Below are positions 5,367 to 12,726 of a stretch of DNA of 36,939 nucleotides, piece by piece. The position numbers were made by a program, and so were the translations under genes. The notes below the pieces were generated by a model, which worked only from the letters and a program-made list of their open reading frames with translations, was not told the DNA's origin and did not search any database. Source of the stretch: a virus; IMG/VR virus record IMGVR_UViG_3300020193_000059, positions 1 through 36,939 of that record; one strand, 5' to 3'. Numbering within the stretch: the first letter of the stretch is position 1; each line of letters begins with the position of its first letter.

Positions 5367-6023
5367 ATGATAAATTTCGACGACATTAAGACTAATTCCC
5401 CATATTTTAAGTATTTATTGGCGACTTTAAATAAAAATACCCAATCGCGGGATAATATTTTTTTGGAGACATTAAATCTATTTAATGAAAAACCAATTAG
5501 AATTTTGGAAATTGGGTCGATGACTGCTATAGATGGTCGCTGGGGGAATGGGAATAGCACAATGTTTTGGTTAATGTATTTAGCCAAATATGGAGGGGAG
5601 TTAATTACTACTAATATTAACCAACAACATTTGGATGAGTGCAAGAAAGTAGTGGAAACCTTCGAAACTCCTGTAAATGTTCATTACGTATTAAGAAGGG
5701 GCGAGGAAATTTTGGAAAAAGATAATTCTTTCGATTTGGTATATTTAGATGGAGCGAACGCAGCCGAAGAAATGTTAAATCAATATAGAATGTGCCATGA
5801 TGACTCATATGTTCTTTGCGACGATTTTACAACTAAAGGAACAATGGTTAGAAATCTAGGGTTACATCATAAACTATATGTTTTTGCGGGGGGACATCAA
5901 ATGGCTTTATTTCATAAGAAGAACATACAAACTAATGTTGTAAAAAATATTCTACGTAATCCTACGGATAGAGAGATGTCTTGGGAAGCATTTTTGGCAA
6001 CACACCGAATCGCGGCCAAATAA
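5367..6023 (+). CDS. Class I SAM-dependent methyltransferase-like protein
   Basis: 218 residues. RILEIGS (around residues 44-50) fits motif I of Rossmann-fold methyltransferases. It is followed by a strand-helix (LITTNINQQHLDECKKVVE), a further strand (VNVHYVLRRGEEIL) and FDLVYLDGANAAEEM with DDSYVLCDDF, which fits motifs IV and V of the Methyltransf_24 type. The usual GxGxG is loosened by an insertion after EIGS, so cofactor binding is not certain. The substrate is unknown; a small molecule or sugar is as likely as DNA. It starts 1 nt after the upstream stop. Confidence 0.6.
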   Translation: MINFDDIKTNSPYFKYLLATLNKNTQSRDNIFLETLNLFNEKPIRILEIGSMTAIDGRWGNGNSTMFWLMYLAKYGGELITTNINQQHLDECKKVVETFETPVNVHYVLRRGEEILEKDNSFDLVYLDGANAAEEMLNQYRMCHDDSYVLCDDFTTKGTMVRNLGLHHKLYVFAGGHQMALFHKKNIQTNVVKNILRNPTDREMSWEAFLATHRIAAK

Positions 6024-6102
6024 GGGCTTGCGAGCGCGAAATAATGGGAGAAAAAAGTAATAAGTCAATTATAAAATTTTTTGGTTTTTAAATAGATGAT
6101 AC

Positions 6103-6110
6103 GTGTAATA
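6103..6110 (+). promoter_or_regulatory. GTGTAATA motif upstream of phoH
   Basis: The motif lies 69 nt before the PhoH start and 25 nt before the ATG of a 15-codon frame (6136-6183). Confidence 0.5.
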
Positions 6111-6135
6111 TACGTTGTGAAGCAATCATAATTCG

Positions 6136-6183
6136 ATGGGAGCCTATTATATGATGGGCTCCTTTTGTATTTATAACATATGA
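6136..6183 (+). CDS. Possible 15-residue leader peptide ahead of phoH
   Basis: ATG at 6136 opens a 15-codon frame (MGAYYMMGSFCIYNI) whose TGA overlaps the PhoH ATG as ATGA. A hairpin lies inside the frame (6139-6144 pairing with 6157-6162). The position after a GTGTAATA motif and the exact stop-start overlap suggest translational coupling or attenuation. A frame this short can arise by chance, so confidence is low. Confidence 0.3.
   Translation: MGAYYMMGSFCIYNI
6139..6168 (+). terminator. Hairpin with T-rich tail before phoH (attenuator-like)
   Basis: GGAGCC (6139-6144) pairs with GGCTCC (6157-6162) over a 12-nt loop, followed by TTTTGT. It lies between the promoter motif and phoH, so it could act as an attenuator. 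The stem has only 6 pairs, so it is weak. Confidence 0.4.
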
Positions 6184-6911
6184 AACAACAAAAAGACACA
6201 TCTCCTCATGTTTATCAAAGAGATAAAATTAAAAATCAACTTTCAATTAAGGAACTCCAATGGTCAGAAAAACAAAAAGAATTTATTAAAATTATTTCAA
6301 ATAAAGAAACCAAACTTGTATTTCTTGGTGGCCCGGCGGGGACAAGTAAAACGTTAATGGCTGTATATGCAAGCCTTAAACTTCTTTCAGATAAAAAAGT
6401 TTCAGACATTATTTATTTGAGGTCTGCTGTAGAAAGTTCAGATGCCAAAATAGGATTTTTACCGGGTGATGCGTCTCAGAAATTGCATTTTTATAATTTG
6501 CCTTTTTATGAAAAATTAGAAGAATTGTTATCTCGTCCAGAAATTGATAAATTAGAAAAAGAAAAAAGAATTTCCGCTTTTCCCATTAATTATGCGAGAG
6601 GATTAAATTGGAGCGCGAAGGCCATTATTCTTGATGAGGCCCAAAACTCTACATACAAAGAAATTATTACAATTCTTACAAGGCTTGGTCATTTTTCCAA
6701 ATGTTTTGTATTAGCAGACCCAATGCAAACGGACTTAACAAATGGAAAGGTTGGAGGTTTTGAAAGATTACAAGGGCTTTTTAACGATGAACTAAGTAAA
6801 GAAATGGGAATATATTCTTTTAATTTTAACGAAGAGGATATTAAGCGTTCTGAATTAGTCAAATATCTTGTTAAAAAAATAAATGACCCCGCATCGAAAC
6901 AACTTCATTAG
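6180..6911 (+). CDS. phoH: PhoH-like ATPase
   Basis: 243 residues with a P-loop NTPase core of the PhoH family. Walker A is GGPAGTSKT (50-58), VSDIIYLRSAVE follows, then FLPGDASQKL, and Walker B is AIILDEAQN (148-156). VLADPMQTDL matches the sensor region usual in PhoH proteins. PhoH proteins are common in phages and bind ATP; some are RNA helicase-like, and the phage role is not settled. The gene stands alone on the plus strand. Its 3' end overlaps the convergent gene 6871-7338 by 41 nt. Confidence 0.9.
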   Translation: MKQQKDTSPHVYQRDKIKNQLSIKELQWSEKQKEFIKIISNKETKLVFLGGPAGTSKTLMAVYASLKLLSDKKVSDIIYLRSAVESSDAKIGFLPGDASQKLHFYNLPFYEKLEELLSRPEIDKLEKEKRISAFPINYARGLNWSAKAIILDEAQNSTYKEIITILTRLGHFSKCFVLADPMQTDLTNGKVGGFERLQGLFNDELSKEMGIYSFNFNEEDIKRSELVKYLVKKINDPASKQLH

Positions 6912-7338
6912 CTTTTGATAAAAATAAGTCTTTTGGAATAATAGACGTCTTTTCTCCACGCAAAAACATAACATAGTCTACTTCTTCAAATGGTTTGATG
7001 AAACTTTGTAGATTATCTGGAGTAGGTTTGGCGACTAAAAAACTTATCAAAACACAATTACCATTTGGGATATAAGTAGAATTTTTTGCGCGTTTATATT
7101 CTTCAATCACATCGTTAGGGTTATCAATGCTAATTCTGTTATACAATAAACACATCGAATCAGTTACTAAAAATGCTCCAGAATATGTATCTATCGATTT
7201 TTTAAAAAAGTTTAATTTTTCTTCAAGTTTTTCGTGAGTAACGATAAAACGGCTTTGTGGATAATTTTCCAAAAGAAGATACTGGCACTTTACGAAAAAA
7301 TCAATTTTTTCTTGAATATTTAGTTCCTTAAATAGCAT
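6871..7338 (-). CDS. Hypothetical protein at the end of the glycosyltransferase operon
   Basis: 155 residues. The start ATG at 7338 lies 2 nt after the stop of the GT2 gene, so the two are translationally linked. The protein has alternating helices and strands (FFVKCQYLLLENYPQSRFIVTHEKLEEKLNFFKK, then GAFLVTDSMCLLYNRI, then NCVLISFLVAKP and VDYVMFLRGEK). The last strands and the Arg-Gly near the end vaguely recall a small acyltransferase or phage structural fold, but I recognise no family. The convergent overlap with phoH suggests a compact insertion of this operon. Confidence 0.7.
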   Translation of the reverse strand: MLFKELNIQEKIDFFVKCQYLLLENYPQSRFIVTHEKLEEKLNFFKKSIDTYSGAFLVTDSMCLLYNRISIDNPNDVIEEYKRAKNSTYIPNGNCVLISFLVAKPTPDNLQSFIKPFEEVDYVMFLRGEKTSIIPKDLFLSKANEVVSMRGHLFF

Positions 7339-7340
7339 AA

Positions 7341-8456
7341 TTATTTTAATTTATCTAGGGCAAATTGTAAATTTTGTTGGATTCTGTTTTTGTATGAGTC
7401 TGGTAATTGAGGGCATTTTAATATACGAAGACAAGCATCACGAGATTGTCCATAATATCCCGCCCAATATGCTGCAATAGAATATTCGTCTAAAAGCCCA
7501 TAATCATAAATCCATTTTTCTATGAATAAACCATCGTGGACTTTTGGTAAAGACAGGGCGTGTTTGCCGAGAATATATCCTTGATGATTTCTTCCATTCA
7601 GTCTGCATAATCTAATTGCTCCATGTAGCGATTCTATTCGTTCTGGACATATTTCATAAGCCCTAAGATAAGATTGGATTATGTCATCTAATGGATGTTT
7701 AAGATTTTCTTTAAGTTTGGCTATTTGATATGCGGCCCAGAATCTTTCTTGTTCCCAAAACTTGAGATTTAATCTCTGTTCATAATATTTAATAGCTTCT
7801 CCATCTTTTCTCGCATCCCTTAAAGACTGAGCCAAGTAAAAACAATATCTTGAAATTAAAAACTCGTCCTTTTCTGTAAGTAGAGCATTTCGCAATAACT
7901 CAGCGTCTTTTTGAAATTTTATTCCAGATTGATTTCTGGCGCTATCTTGCATTGGCATATTAAAGAATCCAAGAGCTTTGCCTCGAGAACTAATTGGTTC
8001 TTGGCAGTCTAAAAATTCATGCACAATTCCGCGATAAATAAATGGTTTTGTGTTGCTGCATATTTGTGGTCTTGAATATTCTGTGGCTCCATAATTTGTA
8101 GTAATATTGTATATATCATCTTTAAGGTTTTGCTTAAATTTAATAGGGTCAAATCCGTCCTCGAAAATTAATACTTCATCGGCATCTATCATTAATACGT
8201 AATCTATTTCTTTTAGTTTTCTGATTTCTGTCAAAACAGAAGTTCTATTTGTTGCAAAATCTTTCCATTCTTCCAAAAGTATTTGCCCCTGTATTTTATT
8301 TTCATGCATCCATTTATAGATAACCGAGAGTGTATTATCAGAAGAGCCAGTATCTATTATCAATATATAATCAATTAAATTTTTGACACTATTTAGGCAA
8401 CGCGTGATAACGTGCGCCTCATTTTTAACAATCATTCCTAGTGCTATTTTTTTCAT
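7341..8456 (-). CDS. Family 2 glycosyltransferase with helical repeat tail
   Basis: 371 residues from the ATG at 8456, whose ATGA overlaps the stop of the upstream GT9 gene. A longer frame from 8513 exists, but it would overlap that gene by 61 nt and adds an atypical N-terminus. MKKIALGMIVKNEAHVITRC and LIIDTGSSDNT (32-42) are typical of GT2 enzymes, and DAD (91-93, in VLMIDADEVL) is the metal/nucleotide-sugar motif. Residues after about 180 are helical, with DAEL..ALL, FLISRYCFYLAQSLRD and similar segments resembling TPR repeats. It likely transfers a sugar to phage or host glycans, or to a virion protein. Confidence 0.85.
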   Translation of the reverse strand: MKKIALGMIVKNEAHVITRCLNSVKNLIDYILIIDTGSSDNTLSVIYKWMHENKIQGQILLEEWKDFATNRTSVLTEIRKLKEIDYVLMIDADEVLIFEDGFDPIKFKQNLKDDIYNITTNYGATEYSRPQICSNTKPFIYRGIVHEFLDCQEPISSRGKALGFFNMPMQDSARNQSGIKFQKDAELLRNALLTEKDEFLISRYCFYLAQSLRDARKDGEAIKYYEQRLNLKFWEQERFWAAYQIAKLKENLKHPLDDIIQSYLRAYEICPERIESLHGAIRLCRLNGRNHQGYILGKHALSLPKVHDGLFIEKWIYDYGLLDEYSIAAYWAGYYGQSRDACLRILKCPQLPDSYKNRIQQNLQFALDKLK

Positions 8457-9361
8457 TTCAATTTTTGAATTAGGGCATCGTAAACTTGTTCGACGCTGAT
8501 TTTGGCCATACATTCATGTTTTGGAGCTTCATATGTTTGATTTGGTGGATTTTCACAGATTCCATTTGAAGCTTTAGAAATCCAAGGGTTTTCTTTAAAG
8601 CATGGCTGACATTCAAGATTTAAACTTATGTTGATGTTATGTGGATAGCCAGATGCAGAAGCCTGCGTCGAACCAAAAAGAATAATTGATTTTGTTTTTT
8701 GATTTTTATTTAGCCAAAATATATTAGAAGTATGATTAAAAACTGAATCTACGCCCAAATGCGCTTGCGCCCATGCTTGGGCGGCTAAATTTGTTTCAAA
8801 TGAATCTCCCAAAAAATACCCATCAATATTTTCTATTTTTTTGTCTTTTGCTCCTCCTATTTGATATATTTCTATGTCACTTCTTTCTTTTTTAATTTTA
8901 TCAGCGAGCAGTTGCCATCCCCACCATTCTTTGTAAATTGACCAGCCTGTGTTGGTCTGAATTGTGATATAATATGGGCAGTTTTTGTTTTTAATTTTAT
9001 TGGGGATTTGTGGCGTGGTTAATTCTAAATCATTAAATGAAAAATCTAATTTAAGTTCATCAAAAAAATATTCTACTAGGTGTTTCCTCATCGGTTTTGA
9101 TGGATAACCCTCTTGTATTGGGTATCCAATTAATCTTATCCAATTTTGGTAGTCTGAAGCTTGAAATTTTGACAAATCATAAACTTCTTTTGTTATTTCG
9201 TTGTTTATAAGGAATTCTCTAAGAATATCTACATAAGAAATGTGACAAAAATAATGAATATCAGAGTATTGTTGCTTGAGTTTTTTGCAACAGTTTAATG
9301 TCATTATTATATCACCCAATGCGCCGGGGCGATATAATGCAATTGTGTTTTTATTGTTCAA
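8453..9361 (-). CDS. Family 9 (heptosyltransferase-like) glycosyltransferase
   Basis: 302 residues. The start is a TTG at 9361 overlapping the end of the small gene 9351-9521. The start of the protein (IALYRPGALGDIIMTL, GD at 16-17) is the usual N-terminal signature of GT9 enzymes. The second half has YYITIQTNTGWSIYKEWWGW, IEIYQIGGAKD, then GVDSVFNHTSN, and a Cys-containing end (CQPCFKE, CENPPN, HECM) as in many GT9 relatives. GT9 enzymes act on LPS core heptoses or related sugars. In a phage it may change host surface glycans and so block superinfection; that is inference. Confidence 0.85.
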   Translation of the reverse strand: MNNKNTIALYRPGALGDIIMTLNCCKKLKQQYSDIHYFCHISYVDILREFLINNEITKEVYDLSKFQASDYQNWIRLIGYPIQEGYPSKPMRKHLVEYFFDELKLDFSFNDLELTTPQIPNKIKNKNCPYYITIQTNTGWSIYKEWWGWQLLADKIKKERSDIEIYQIGGAKDKKIENIDGYFLGDSFETNLAAQAWAQAHLGVDSVFNHTSNIFWLNKNQKTKSIILFGSTQASASGYPHNINISLNLECQPCFKENPWISKASNGICENPPNQTYEAPKHECMAKISVEQVYDALIQKLK

Positions 9362-9521
9362 TTGGTTGTGGTGGCGTACGTTCTATTTCTTTTAATAATT
9401 GATAAGCAAGCTGATTTATTTTAATAAATCCATGCGATATATGGTTACTATCATGTTTACAGAACTCTATAGATAATCGAAGAATTTCTTTTAGATTTTT
9501 GATTTCTCTTGATTCGTTCAT
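9351..9521 (-). CDS. Small hypothetical protein leading the GT operon (56 aa)
   Basis: ATG at 9519-9521 to TAA at 9351-9353. The product is a mostly helical, charged protein (MNESREIKNLKEILRLSIEF..., ending ERTPPQPIEQ). Its stop lies inside the start of the GT9 gene, an overlap typical of coupled translation, which supports it being real. I do not recognise the family. Confidence 0.6.
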   Translation of the reverse strand: MNESREIKNLKEILRLSIEFCKHDSNHISHGFIKINQLAYQLLKEIERTPPQPIEQ

Positions 9522-9544
9522 GTTTATAATATGTTATTTAATGA

Positions 9545-9560
9545 GTTTTATTTATAAAAC
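9545..9560. promoter_or_regulatory. Palindrome in divergent intergenic region
   Basis: GTTTTAT and ATAAAAC, separated by TT, form a perfect 7-bp inverted repeat. It sits between the leftward GT operon (start 9521) and the rightward gene at 9587. It is a candidate operator, but AT-rich palindromes also occur by chance. Confidence 0.35.
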
Positions 9561-9586
9561 TTACATGGATTTTATTATTATGAGAT

Positions 9587-10027
9587 ATGCCAGCTAATTA
9601 TTGTCACAATTGCGGAAAGAAAGCTCTAAGTATTTCATCAAAATTTTGCTCTGAATGCGGAACAAATCTTGCCTCCCTGTCTTCTTCTCCTCCACCTCTT
9701 AAAAAATTGCCCTCTTATAAATCTAATAAAACTTTTGTTCCGAAAATATCGGCAATAAATAAAGATGGCGACAAATATGAGTCAATTGACCCAGATGACG
9801 GACATAGCGTTGATGAATTTTCAGTTGAAATGGATGAATTACAATTTGAAATGGACGAAAGACAATCCAATAAGGAAACACTTAAACAAATGCTGGCGTC
9901 TCCATGTCCCCCACAGTCATACCCAACAGAGCCCCAAGAAATACCTTATGATGAAAAAACATTTAGAGCCGAATTTATGAAAGAAGCCGGAACTACTAAA
10001 ATTTCAAAGGAAATAAATGGAGACTAA
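9587..10027 (+). CDS. Zinc-ribbon protein
   Basis: 146 residues. The N-terminus has two CxxC pairs (C6, C9, C21, C24; CHNCGKK and CSECGTN), which is a classic small zinc ribbon. A proline/serine linker and an acidic helical region (MDELQFEMDERQSNKETLKQML) follow. Its end overlaps the sigma-like gene by 11 nt, so the two are probably co-translated and may work together in transcription. No catalytic motif is visible. Confidence 0.75.
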   Translation: MPANYCHNCGKKALSISSKFCSECGTNLASLSSSPPPLKKLPSYKSNKTFVPKISAINKDGDKYESIDPDDGHSVDEFSVEMDELQFEMDERQSNKETLKQMLASPCPPQSYPTEPQEIPYDEKTFRAEFMKEAGTTKISKEINGD

Positions 10028-10697
10028 GCCAAAATTCGATGACTATATAGAAATTATTGACCAAGAAATTATTAAACGGAAGAATAAGTGGGCGTTGACA
10101 TCCCTTCAGTGGTTGGATTTTGAAGATGTTGCTCAAATTATTAGAATACATATATTCAAAAAATGGGAACAATATGATTCTTCCAAACCCATCCAGCCTT
10201 GGTTAAATAGAATTATTACCAACCAAATTAGAAATATAATTCGTAATTCTTATAGTAATTTTGTTAGACCATGTTTAAGATGTGCGGCCGCGCTTCCAGA
10301 TGACGGATGCTCCATTTATATTGAACAATGCAGTAGATGTCCACTTTATCAAACATGGGAGAAAAAGAAAAAAAATGCCTACAATATAAAAATTACTGTT
10401 CCAATGACCAGCCATGAACATGAGGTTAAAGAAAATTGGGAAGAGGGTATTGATATAGAAGCTTCGGCACAAAGACTTCATAAGCGCATGAAAGTCATAC
10501 TCAAGCCGTTAGAATGGAAAGTTTATGAAGCTTTATTTATAAATAATGAAGATGAAAAAAAAGTAGCAGAACGTCTAGGTTACATTACAAATGAAAAAAA
10601 TAGACACCCCGGCTATAAACAAATCAAAAACATAAGAAAAATAATCATTGATAAAGCAAAAAAAATCATATCAGATGACCAAGTAGATATTATTTAA
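10017..10697 (+). CDS. Phage sigma-70-like factor with cysteine cluster
   Basis: 226 residues. Residues 33-78 (LDFEDVAQIIRIHIFKKWEQ..., PWLNRIITNQIRNIIRN) fit sigma region 2, which opens the -10 element. A Cys cluster follows (C86, C89, C98, C105, C108), suggesting bound zinc. The C-terminus (LKPLEWKVYEALFINNEDEKKVAERLG then YKQIKNIRKIIIDKAKKII) fits a region 4-like helix-turn-helix. The layout resembles late sigma factors such as T4 gp55. It lies just upstream of packaging genes and is the natural candidate to recognise the GTGTAATA motif. Confidence 0.75.
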   Translation: METKPKFDDYIEIIDQEIIKRKNKWALTSLQWLDFEDVAQIIRIHIFKKWEQYDSSKPIQPWLNRIITNQIRNIIRNSYSNFVRPCLRCAAALPDDGCSIYIEQCSRCPLYQTWEKKKKNAYNIKITVPMTSHEHEVKENWEEGIDIEASAQRLHKRMKVILKPLEWKVYEALFINNEDEKKVAERLGYITNEKNRHPGYKQIKNIRKIIIDKAKKIISDDQVDII

Positions 10698-10698
10698 T

Positions 10699-11787
10699 AT
10701 GGACGAAGAGCTTCAATTATCAGAAGAACAAAAGGTAAAGCTATTAACCTCTTGGAATAATTCTGCCTCGCCTCCAGCCCTCAAAGATTTGACAATAGAA
10801 ATATTTGGACACGAACTTGACGGCCGCTCAAAAGAAGGCAGAGCTATTAAAGCCTTTCTTGCAACGCATAGTTTAAAACCAAGACCAGCGCAAGAACACA
10901 TTCCTAAAGAAAAATTAACTCTTAGCCTTGAGCAAATGGAATATATATCTAAGAATTGTAATACAATGACCTCCTTGGATATGGCAAGGATATTATTCAA
11001 AAATACCTTATTAACAAATCTAAATCAAGAAACCAGAGTAGTCAATGAATATGCTAAAACCTTAGATAAAAAATTGACCTATGGAGATGCGGAAGATGTG
11101 CCTTCTGGAGATTGGAGCCCACCAAAAAGTTTAATTACTGCAATAGCTAGAGTCAATAAATATTTACATCACGGCATTGATAAAGATAAAATTACAGCAA
11201 AACAGAGAAAAGATTTAGAATCTTTAATTGGGTATCTTCATACGTTTCGATTTAGGCATCAGATTAACAATTTTGAAACTGATACGGATAGACAACTTTT
11301 TGAATCTACATTTATTCGTTATACTTATGATAAATCTGATTTGACTCAGGAGGAGGTTGACCAATTTATTCTTTTAGCTAATGAGATAGTTATGGCATCT
11401 ACTATTCAAAGAAGGTCTGAAAGATTACAGGTGCTACTTGATGAATCTTCACAATCCGGCGAAGATAATGTGCGAATTGCAATGTCTCTAGTGGAAGCGA
11501 TAGGAAAGGCCCAAATAGAATATAACGCCTGCGTTAAAAGACAACAAGACCTAACAAACAGTTTAAAAGAAAAAAGAAGTGATAGATTGGGCAAACAATT
11601 AAAAGATAATGCAAGTATTTTGAATCTTGTCCAGTTGTGGAAACTTGAAGAAACTCGTAATAAAATGATTAAACTTGCCCAATTGCAAAAACTAGCCGTT
11701 AAAGAAGAAATTGATAGGCTTATGAGTATGGAGGAGTTAAAATCTAAAATTATGGGCCTATCAACAAACGAAGCTCTAAATGGATAA
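10699..11787 (+). CDS. Putative small terminase or packaging-linked DNA-binding protein
   Basis: 362 residues, starting 1 nt after the sigma gene's stop. The N-terminal part (LTIEIFGHELDGRSKEGRAIKAFLATHSL) reads like a helix-turn-helix. The rest is almost all helix, including a long coiled-coil-like stretch near residues 250-345 (DNVRIAMSLVEAIGKAQIEYNACVKRQQ). It lies two genes before TerL, where small terminase subunits usually are. It is longer than most small terminases, and no sequence signature fixes the call, so the role is inferred from position. Confidence 0.5.
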   Translation: MDEELQLSEEQKVKLLTSWNNSASPPALKDLTIEIFGHELDGRSKEGRAIKAFLATHSLKPRPAQEHIPKEKLTLSLEQMEYISKNCNTMTSLDMARILFKNTLLTNLNQETRVVNEYAKTLDKKLTYGDAEDVPSGDWSPPKSLITAIARVNKYLHHGIDKDKITAKQRKDLESLIGYLHTFRFRHQINNFETDTDRQLFESTFIRYTYDKSDLTQEEVDQFILLANEIVMASTIQRRSERLQVLLDESSQSGEDNVRIAMSLVEAIGKAQIEYNACVKRQQDLTNSLKEKRSDRLGKQLKDNASILNLVQLWKLEETRNKMIKLAQLQKLAVKEEIDRLMSMEELKSKIMGLSTNEALNG

Positions 11788-12724
11788 TATATCAAATGAA
11801 AAAATTTGCCAAATTTGTAAACAAGAATTTACAGATAAGGTATTATTGCATAAGCACATAAAGACTCACGGACATAGAATAGTTTCTTATTATCAGTCTT
11901 GTTTTCCAAAATATGATTTATACGATAACAAAATTATTGCCTTTAAAAGTGAAGAACAATACTTTAATAGCGATTTTAATAACAAAAATCACTTACGCTT
12001 TTGGCTTAGAAAACAAAATAAGGAAACGGCACAAAAATACTGCAAAAATTTATTGGAAAGAAGAATCAAGCTTAAAAAGCTGAATTTTGCGCCGTGTCAA
12101 GTCGAACTTAGGTCACTCTTAATTCCTTCTATCAATTATTATGATGAATTATTTGGGGATTATTATTTATTTTGTAAAAATGAATTAAATATTTCATCAA
12201 AATATGAACGAATAGAAATGTCCAATATTTTAAATCCAAACGATGTGATTCAAATAGACACCAGAGAACAAACCCCATTAATTTTCAAAAATTTACAATC
12301 CGTTAAGCTTGCTTTAAAATTTGGAGACTATACCCTAAATGATAAAGATGTTTGTCAGAATAGTTTTATAGAAAGAAAATCATTGGCAGATTTCTATGGA
12401 ACAATGAGCGGAGGAATTGAAAGGTTTAAAAGAGAATTGTTAAAAGCGAAAGATGCCAAAGCGGAAATTTTAGTCTTAATAGAGAGCGATTTTAATAATG
12501 TAGCGCGATTTAAATATCTGAGAGCGGCATACTCAAAAGTTAGGGCGTCTCCAGATTTTGTATTGCATAATATGAGAGAAATTATTAATCAGTTTCCTTT
12601 TGTTCAGTTTTTGTTTGTAGATGGGAGAGAAGAAGCGGCTAGAATTGTGGAAATCATATTAACTTGTAAAGGTTTATGGAAAAAGGCCGATTTACAGCTA
12701 TTATATGATACAGATAAGTTATAA
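11780..12724 (+). CDS. C2H2 zinc finger-ERCC4 nuclease fusion
   Basis: 314 residues, overlapping the upstream gene by 8 nt. The N-terminus holds a C2H2 finger (C10, C13, H26, H30). After a helical spacer, residues 157-290 form an XPF/MUS81 (ERCC4) nuclease domain. DTREQTP starts at D160, GDYTL at G182-D183, and ERKSLAD at 198-204 gives the GD...ERKxxxD active site. These enzymes cut branched or flapped DNA. Its position directly before TerL suggests removal of branches from replicated concatemers before packaging, the role T4 endonuclease VII plays by another fold. That is inference. Confidence 0.85.
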   Translation: MDNISNEKICQICKQEFTDKVLLHKHIKTHGHRIVSYYQSCFPKYDLYDNKIIAFKSEEQYFNSDFNNKNHLRFWLRKQNKETAQKYCKNLLERRIKLKKLNFAPCQVELRSLLIPSINYYDELFGDYYLFCKNELNISSKYERIEMSNILNPNDVIQIDTREQTPLIFKNLQSVKLALKFGDYTLNDKDVCQNSFIERKSLADFYGTMSGGIERFKRELLKAKDAKAEILVLIESDFNNVARFKYLRAAYSKVRASPDFVLHNMREIINQFPFVQFLFVDGREEAARIVEIILTCKGLWKKADLQLLYDTDKL

Positions 12725-12726
12725 AT

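Noticed and set aside
6024-6060. Possible terminator after the methyltransferase gene
   Set aside because: The GCTTGCGAGC hairpin has only three pairs and no T-run follows.
8457-8513. Longer N-terminus for the GT2 gene
   Set aside because: The added 19 residues lie inside the upstream GT9 gene and do not fit the family start. The ATG at 8456 overlaps the upstream stop as ATGA, a typical coupled start.
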